A stretch of 64,000 nt of DNA. Origin: Alviniconcha marisindica (taxonomy: Eukaryota > Mollusca > Gastropoda > Provannidae). The number at the start of each line of letters is the position of its first letter. Position 1 is the stretch's first letter. The stretch is from NCBI GenBank assembly GCA_018857735.1, contig JABMCL010002954.1, positions 96,001 to 160,000 on the forward strand, given 5' to 3'. Position numbers and translations under genes: made by a program. This document shows positions 58,238-64,000 of the stretch, in pieces. Below the pieces are notes generated by a model. It was given only the letters and a program-made list of their open reading frames with translations. It was not told the DNA's origin and did no database searches.

Positions 58238-58280
58238 TCATGCAGAGATGCCCACACACTTACACTACACACACAGATTT
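57736..58280. repeat. G-rich and (CA)n region
   Basis: Poly-G at 57802-57811. CA tracts at about 58047-58106 and 58165-58233. 'cacacttacactacacaca' recurs around them. The rest is unique. Confidence 0.88.
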
Positions 58281-58299
58281 TCAGAGACAGAGAGAGAGA

Positions 58300-58345
58300 A
58301 AGTAAGTAAATTGGTGTTTTACGCCCAGTCAACCAGTGCGGTTGT
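58300..58345 (+). mobile_element. Dispersed repeat tail motif
   Basis: 'agtaagtaaattggtgtttt' followed by 'acgcccagtcaaccagtgcg'. It matches, inverted, the motif at 37783-37816 and weakly 9045. No full element is recognisable. Confidence 0.55.
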
Positions 58346-59525
58346 ATCAGATAGAGAACTTGGGAAGGGGGGGGGGGGAGGAGAGAGGAAGAGAGAGAGA
58401 GAGAGAGGGGGGGGGGGGAGGGAGAGAGAATAAAGGAACCACACCCACAGGCTGTAAAGGAGTGTACAGTCAGTGAGGAGGAGAAGGGGAAGGAAGGAAG
58501 ACCGGATTCCGTTCCGCCGGCTGCATCACCGGCCACCACAAACCGGCCCACTGAAGTTGGCAACCACAACAACAGTATCGATCATTCTCCCTCTTGGACA
58601 GTGAGCTTGGGCTTCATACGCCCCCCCCCCCCCCCCCCCTTCGGCCCCCAGTGAATGGTCCTGCCACCTGCAAGGCTTGGATTCTGTGAACCGCCAGATC
58701 CTGTTGATGGCAGCCGGTGAACTGTGGAGTTAATGATCTCTTACCCAATTACCCCAGCCATGCCAGTGGAAGTCTTTGGCACCTAGCTGCCTTCAGGCAG
58801 AGCGAGGGGGGGGGGGGAGTAGATGAGATATATATACCTACCTGTTGGCATGACACAGGGGGTGGGTGGGTGGGGGGGGGTGGGAAGAGGCAGAGAAAGT
58901 GGGAGGGGGGGGGATGGAGGAGGGGGGGGGGGAGGGGGGCTACAGGCTATCTTATCTGGCAAGGCAGGAGCTACCTCTAGCTCTCAGTCTCATCTCCCCG
59001 CACAAGGCACACCAAGGAACAGCGCTGGGTGCTACCCCCCCCCCCCAAACTACCACCACCCCCGTTCTCCCCCCTCCCCCTCAACGCCAGCGACTCAGAA
59101 CAAACCGGGGCGGTCGGGGGCGGAACGGAGTGGTGAGCCAAGTATTCACGCACTGGAACCGCACACACACACTCCACTCACAGATCTGGCAATCTTCGCC
59201 ACGTCCTGCTGGGTCAACTTTCCCTGCTGACTCTTATTTCGGTATCCGTTCCACCCCTCCCGTGTTGCAGCAGTTAGCACCTAAAAGATCCCGGTCGTTC
59301 TGCCAAACGTGCAGGTGGCAGGTTACAGCTAAACACGCACGCACCCCACGTATGCGGCTTTGCATGAAGTGACGTGACGTGCTGCATGGCTGTACAGTTA
59401 CACAGAACGCGCCGAGACGGCAGCAGTTTTACGTGGTACCAGCCATGTAACAACCCAACAGCGCTGTAAGTACACCACAAACGGATAGTCAAACAGCTCT
59501 AAAAAAAAAAAAGAGAGAGAGAGAG
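58346..59525. other. G/C-homopolymer-rich unique region
   Basis: Poly-G runs occur near 58366-58378, 58408-58419, 58807-58818 and 58920-58935; poly-C near 58621-58639 and 59035-59046. A (GA)n lies at 59513-59530. I see no exon. Confidence 0.6.
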
Positions 59526-59529
59526 AGAG

Positions 59530-59971
59530 AGCTCAGGAGCTGTGTGAAAGTGGAGGTGGCCGTCCTGGGCTCCCGTCTGTAATAAACCTACTGTTTCTGT
59601 GGACGTGAAGCAACAGTTCAACCAGAAGAAGAAAAAAAGAAGAAGGAGAAGCTAGTCACTCATTTAGAATCCCCTGCGATAAGAGCGGCGAGTCTTGGCA
59701 GTCTGTCCGAGACCTGTGGCGTAATCCTGTACAGCAGTGACTGGAGGAAGGATGCGGTAAACCGGTGCTGGAATTTGGAGGCCACAGCAGGTAGGTAGGT
59801 AGGTAGGTAGTGTTGCTTAATGTCCTCAGATGTCAGTTGACATATTAGGGACAAGCTGTGACCAATGCCGAAGCATGGTTCATTATAGCTTTACGTCCAC
59901 GGAAACCAGAAGGCTCGTTAGGACGGACAGCTCAGGACGGCCTCCTCGACTCTCACACAGCTCCTGAACTA
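59530..59971. mobile_element. Foldback element with inverted ends of about 85 bases
   Basis: The left end ('gctcaggagctgtgtgaaag', 'tggaggtggccgtcctggg') continues to 'gtttctgtggacgtgaagc' at 59590-59608. The reverse complement of 59885-59971 reads 'gttcaggagctgtgtgagag', 'ggccgtcctgag' and 'gtttccgtggacgtaaagc'. The interior has 'ggcgtaatcctgtacagcag' and an (AGGT)n run at 59790-59810. A related copy is at 60845-61560, interrupted by a minisatellite. Confidence 0.75.
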
Positions 59972-60035
59972 TGGAGGCCACGGCTTACGCTACGCCTCTT
60001 AAGAACAGAGTGTCCGAGCAAAGACTGCATTGTCT

Positions 60036-60325
60036 GAGCCGGTTTGGCCTAGCGGTAAGGCGTGTTAGGCTGGTAAGCGGAGGGACCTCGGTTCGAATCC
60101 GCTTCGGCTCTCCTTTCTCTTCAAAAGTTGTGGTCTGTGGACACTGTCTTGTGACTCTGTCCCTCACAATTAACGAAACATTATAATGGCTCTCACCGCT
60201 GCCCACCCGAATGCATAAATCATTTTGGTGGTGACAGTGTAACGATAGATGTATAATCTCCCCCACCTCCTTCCCCCTTCCCTAATAAACCTTACGGTTT
60301 CTGTGGACGTTAAGCACCATGTTTA
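60036..60325 (+). mobile_element. tRNA-derived SINE (full head, body, tail)
   Basis: The head at 60036-60110 has acceptor-stem halves GAGCCG and CGGCTC, box A 'tggcctagcggtaagg' and box B 'ggttcgaatcc' (60090-60100), with a degenerate anticodon arm around 'ggtaagc'. The body carries 'tctgtggacactgtcttgtg', 'atggctctcaccgctgccca' and 'ggtggtgacagtgtaacgat'. The tail is 'aataaaccttacggtttctg' then 'tggacgttaagcaccatg'. Body and head match the minus-strand copy at 63632-63957 and the truncated copy at 61976. Confidence 0.9.
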
Positions 60326-60844
60326 CAAGACTGCAGTGCACACGTAGGGCAGGCCACGCGTCGTCATCGGCGTGGAGATGGAGATGACGCGGCGGGGCGT
60401 TATCGCTGCGGCACACGTCGCTTCCTCTCCGGCCTACGCCGCGCCCCGCCACTGACGGCCGTCGCTTCCTGCCGAGGGAAGGGCCACGCTGCACCGTCGC
60501 CGATGGACGGTAGCACACTCCGAGCATCGCTTTCCGGTACCTTCCTCCAAACTCTGCCAGATTTGGTTACGCCACTGAAGGTGCGCTCTTTATCTCCGCG
60601 CAGCTGTCCGCCGACGCGGTCAGCGCCCTCCGAAAGGTTTGAGTACTGATATGACTGTGGAAGCAGCCTAGCGCCTAAGCATCCACGTAAACGTGAGACG
60701 ATTGAACCCCGGGTAAAAAAAGTTCCGGGTTCCATTTTGGTTTTATTCGAGCTGGCGTAAGCAACATGGTCAGTTATAAAACAAACGTCTGATATAATTA
60801 GCGTTGTTTGTAACAAACTTACTACTGTTTGAGCACCAACGAAA
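60326..60844. other. CpG-rich unique region
   Basis: GC- and CpG-dense sequence at about 60350-60640, unlike most of the window. An open frame on the minus strand (138 codons) shows no recognised domain. It could be regulatory or an old element. Confidence 0.4.
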
Positions 60845-60964
60845 ACTGCCCGTTGGCTGACAGTTTTCTGGACCCTATGGCGTAACTAAATACAGCAGTG
60901 GTTGAAGGAAGGATGTCGTAAACCAGTGCTTGGAGTTTGGGACGGTAGCTGTGTAAACTGACGA
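60845..60964. mobile_element. Dispersed element fragment, left part
   Basis: 'atacagcagtggttgaagga' and 'aggatgtcgtaaaccagtgc' match 59730-59765 of the foldback element. Confidence 0.7.
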
Positions 60965-61434
60965 CGTCCTCGCCGCTCGCCGTCTCTGGGATCACGGCCA
61001 CACCGTGACCGACTACAAGTCGTCCTCGCCGCTCGCCGTCTCTGGGATCACGGCCACACCGTGACCGACTACAAGTCGTCCTCGCCGCTCGCCGTCTCTG
61101 GGATCACGGCCACACCGTGACCGACTACAAGTCGTCCTCGCCGCTCGCCGTCTCTGGGATCACGGCCACACCGTGACCGACTACAAGTCGTCCTCGCCGC
61201 TCGCCGTCTCTGGGATCACGGCCACACCGTGACCGACTACAAGTCGTCCTCGCCGCTCGCCGTCTCTGGGATCACGGCCACACCGTGACCGACTACAAGT
61301 CGTCCTCGCCGCTCGCCGTCTCTGGGATCACGGCCACACCGTGACCGACTACAAGTCGTCCTCGCCGCTCGCCGTCTCTGGGATCACGGCCACACCGTGA
61401 CCGACTACAAGTCGTCCTCGCCGCTCGCCGTCTC
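60965..61434. repeat. 56-base minisatellite, near-identical copies
   Basis: Eight full units plus 22 bases, starting 'cgtcctcgccgctcgccgtc' and ending 'gtgaccgactacaagt'. I see no difference between full copies. Each unit has an internal hairpin, TCACGG-CCACA-CCGTGA. The array lies inside a dispersed-element copy. Confidence 0.98.
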
Positions 61435-61600
61435 CTCAGAGTTCGGGAGCTGTGTGAAAGTGGAGGTGGCCGTCCTGGGCTAATGAGCCTTATGGTTTCC
61501 GTGGACGTAAAGCAACGTTGAAGCATGCTTTGGCACTGGTCACAGTTTGTCCCCAATATGTCAACCCGACATCCGCGGACATTAAGCTCCACGTCACCAT
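61435..61600. mobile_element. Dispersed element fragment, right part
   Basis: 'gttcgggagctgtgtgaaag', 'ggtttccgtggacgtaaagc' and 'ggtcacagtttgtccccaat' match, in order, the reverse complement of the right end of the foldback element at 59530-59971. Confidence 0.75.
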
Positions 61601-61975
61601 CATCAGCGGTCTCCTGTCCCTGGCCTCGTGGCCACCACGTGCTAGGCCACAGCCCGCTCGGACAGCCGCCGGATGACCACTGCTGTATACAGCTGCAACT
61701 TGTGGTGACGGAAAACCAAAGGTTTACGCGGGGGCGGGGGGTGTTACGCAGCAAATGGGAGACTTTTAAACGTAACTCTCTCTCTCTCTCTCTCTCTCTC
61801 TTTGTGGCTGGGGGTACAAAGCACACAGGTAAGACGACAAACACAACAGCGCAACGCTAACTTTGTAATCTCTACCCCCCCCCCCCCCCCCCCCCAACAC
61901 ACCGCTAACGTAATTCTTACCTCGCCCTCTCACCATCACGCCACTAACAACAAACCGCTAACGTTGTACTTACTC
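61601..61975. other. Unique region with (TC)n and poly-C
   Basis: (TC)n at 61777-61802 and poly-C at 61876-61895. 'cgctaacgtaattcttac' and 'cgctaacgttgtacttac' near 61904 and 61958 are a local duplication. Confidence 0.75.
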
Positions 61976-62200
61976 TCTCGGGCTGCTAAGCAGAAGGACC
62001 ACGGTTCGATTCCGCTTCGGCTCTCCTCTCTCTTCAAAAGTTGTGGTTTATGAACACCGTCCTCGCGACTATGGCCCTAACAATGAGTAAAACATTAAAA
62101 CGGCTCTCGTCACTGCCTATCCTAATGCACAATCATTCCGGTGGTGACCGTATAGCTTTAGGAATAGACTCCCTCTCCCCCCCCCCCCCCCCCACCGGCC
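61976..62200 (+). mobile_element. 5'-truncated copy of the tRNA-derived SINE
   Basis: It starts within the anticodon region ('gggctgctaagcagaagg'), keeps box B 'ggttcgattcc' (62003-62013), then 'cttcaaaagttgtgg', 'acggctctcgtcactgccta' and 'ggtggtgaccgtatagc'. Box A is missing. The anticodon arm CTGCTAAGCAG is better preserved than in the full copy. Confidence 0.85.
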
Positions 62201-62394
62201 CCCTCCCCACCTAGTACTTCACCAGAAACAACTGGGCCGGACGTCAGCAAACTGGAACAGTGTCCGGCGGGGCGGCGACAGTGCGTGCAAGCAGCCGGTC
62301 ACGTGCGTACGGACAGCGACAAACTCGACCACAGCGGTGGAGTTTCCTGGTTTCGGTCTCACACGCAACACGGCAAAACCATGGCAAAACTTGT

Positions 62395-62830
62395 TGTCAG
62401 ACACGATGTCCCGAGTTCATGTACACACTGGTACACCGTGAAGATGACAACTTGCTGTCAGACACGGTGTCCCGTGTTCATGTACACACTGGTACACCGT
62501 GAAGATGACAACTTGCGTCAGACACGGTGTCCTGTGTTCATGTACACACTGGTACACCGTGAAGATGACAACTTGCAGTCAGACACGGTGTCCTGTGTTC
62601 ATGTACACACAAGGTACACCGTGAAGATGACAAGTTGCTGTCAGACACGGTGTCCCGTGTTCATGTACACACTGGTACACCGTGAAGATGACAACTTGCT
62701 GTCAGACACGGTGTCCCGTGTTCATGTACACACTGGTACACCGTGAAGATGACCTGCTGTCAGACACGGTGTCCTGTGTTCATGTACACACACGGTACAC
62801 CGTGAAGATGACCTGAAGTCAGACAAGTCA
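62395..62830. repeat. 61-base minisatellite
   Basis: Unit 'ggtacaccgtgaagatgaca' then 'acttgctgtcagacacggtg' then 'tcccgtgttcatgtacacac'. About seven copies with 1-6-base indels. Confidence 0.96.
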
Positions 62831-62838
62831 TGTACATG

Positions 62839-62841
<3 letters not shown>

Positions 62842-62922
<81 letters not shown>
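62842..62922. repeat. (TC)n(CA)n microsatellite
   Basis: TC at about 62842-62873 then CA to 62921. Confidence 0.97.
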
Positions 62923-62923
<1 letters not shown>

Positions 62924-62929
62924 CGTGAG

Positions 62930-63255
62930 CTGAGCCGGGGAGTTCACATCTCCACGCTGGTGCCTGTTGTTTTGATAGGATACATTTCCACGGACGTAAT
63001 CAGAGCCGGGGAGTTCACATCTCCACGCTGGTGCCTGTTGTTTTGACAGGATACATTTCCACGGACGTAATCAGAGCCGGGGTGTTCACATCTCCACGCT
63101 GGTGCCTGTTGTTCTGACAGGGATACATTTCCATGGACGTGAGCAGAGTTCACGTCTCCACGCGGGTGCCTGTTGTTCTGACAGGGATACATTTCCATGG
63201 ACGTGAGCAGAGTTCACGTCTCCACGCGGGTGCCTGTTGTTTTGACAATACATTT
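62930..63255. repeat. Minisatellite with about 60-71-base units
   Basis: Unit 'gagttcacatctccacgctg' then 'gtgcctgttgttttgacagg' then 'atacatttccacggacgt'. Five copies. Left units are about 71 bases and right units are shorter. Confidence 0.95.
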
Positions 63256-63380
63256 CCACGTCGCCGCCTGCCGGCACTCCGACTGCAGCCCGTGGTGACT
63301 TCATCGCCGTGCAGCGCGTGCACAAGGAACTCGCCTGCCGCGCTCTTCTTCCGCTTGTAACACTCACCTAGTCCTGTACG

Positions 63381-63419
<39 letters not shown>

Positions 63420-63540
63420 TGTGCGTGCGTGAGCGTTCGTGTTGTATGCGTTGAATTTGGAAAATATGTGCATTTAAAGCACGTGTAAGCGCTTAGAGCC
63501 TGTGCGAGTTACGCGCTGCTGGTATCCATTATTATTATTG
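63256..63540. other. Unique region with short TG tract
   Basis: TG at about 63384-63422. No other feature. Confidence 0.5.
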
Positions 63541-63625
63541 TTAAAGTAAGTAAGTAAACATGGTGCTTAACGGCCACAGAAATTATAAAGCTTATCAGGG
63601 ACGGGCAGAAGGGGGGGGGGGGGGT
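63541..63625 (-). mobile_element. SINE tail fragment
   Basis: 'gtaagtaaacatggtgctta' then 'acggccacagaaattataaa' matches the SINE tail in reverse. It sits directly beside the full minus-strand copy. Confidence 0.75.
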
Positions 63626-63631
63626 ATGGAG

Positions 63632-63957
63632 ATGTAAGTAAACATGGTGCTTAACGTCCACAAAAACCATAAGGCTATGGACTGGGAGGGGGAGGGAAGG
63701 GGGGGGGGGGGGGGATGGGGTGGGGGGAGAGGGAGATTACATACCTATCGCTACACTGTCACCACCAGAATGACTCCTGCATTAAGATGGGCAGCGATGA
63801 GAGCCATTTTCGTGTTTCAATAATTGTGAGGGACAAAGTCACAAGACAGTGTCCACAGACCACAACATTTGAAGAGAGAGGTGAGCCGCAGCGGATTCGA
63901 ACCGAGGTCCTTCTTGCTTACCAGCCTAACGTCTTACCGCTAGGCCAAACCGGCTCC
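63632..63957 (-). mobile_element. tRNA-derived SINE, minus strand
   Basis: The minus-strand head (63957 to 63883) reads GAGCCGGTTTGGCCTAGCGG, then a GGTAAGC arm, then box B GGTTCGAATCC and GCGGCTCA. The body carries the same 'ggtggtgacagtgtagcgat' and 'atggctctcatcgctgccca' blocks as the copy at 60036. The tail is 'taaacatggtgcttaacgtc' read in reverse. A poly-G run (63695-63714) lies near the tail. Confidence 0.9.
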
Positions 63958-64000
63958 CACTCACGGACTACACACAGACCAGCGTTCATCTACCATCATG

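Noticed and set aside
60036..60110. Functional tRNA gene
   Set aside because: The anticodon arm is degenerate and the sequence continues into a shared body and tail seen in two other copies, so it is a SINE head.

Overview
This is an intron-rich animal genomic window. It carries most of the middle of one large gene, read on the minus strand: a PDZ/RGS-like RhoGEF of the ARHGEF11/ARHGEF12 (PDZ-RhoGEF/LARG, fly RhoGEF2) family. I assembled 17 exons (2134 coding bases, about 711 codons) whose splice sites and reading phases join without a gap from 50767 down to 404. In protein order they give the last strand of a PDZ domain, a serine/proline-rich linker, a coiled coil, a long low-complexity linker, a complete RGS-like (RGSL/RH) domain in exons 21152-16596, a complete zinc-binding C1 domain split across two exons (14755-13516), and a basic then acidic linker that leads toward the DH/PH catalytic module. 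The N-terminus with most of the PDZ domain lies beyond the right edge or was not found. The DH and PH domains lie beyond the left edge. No second gene could be supported.

The C1 domain between RGSL and DH matches the invertebrate RhoGEF2 layout; vertebrate ARHGEF11 and ARHGEF12 lack it. Together with tRNA-derived SINEs, very long CA/TG and GA tracts and minisatellite-packed introns, this suggests a non-vertebrate animal, most likely a lophotrochozoan such as a mollusc. The species is an inference.

The introns are dominated by tandem arrays, roughly 35 separate minisatellites with units of about 19 to 190 bases, plus simple repeats. The most striking pattern is that many arrays abut an exon and their repeat unit contains that exon's own splice site, often with some exon sequence. 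I see this at donors of the exons ending at 404, 13516 (one extra copy), 14647, 17746, 19195, 21045 and 31907, and at acceptors of the exons starting at 13656 and 50767. The introns therefore hold dozens of decoy copies of real splice sites.

The right part (50.8-64 kb) lies upstream of the last recognised exon. It holds more minisatellites (29, 30, 56, 61 and about 71 base units), homopolymers, a purine/TG block, tRNA-type SINEs (60036, 61976, 63957), a foldback element (59530-59971) and several copies of a shared 3' tail motif. A 1069-base terminal-inverted-repeat element with an 8-base target duplication sits at 48456-49524, in the intron between two coiled-coil exons.
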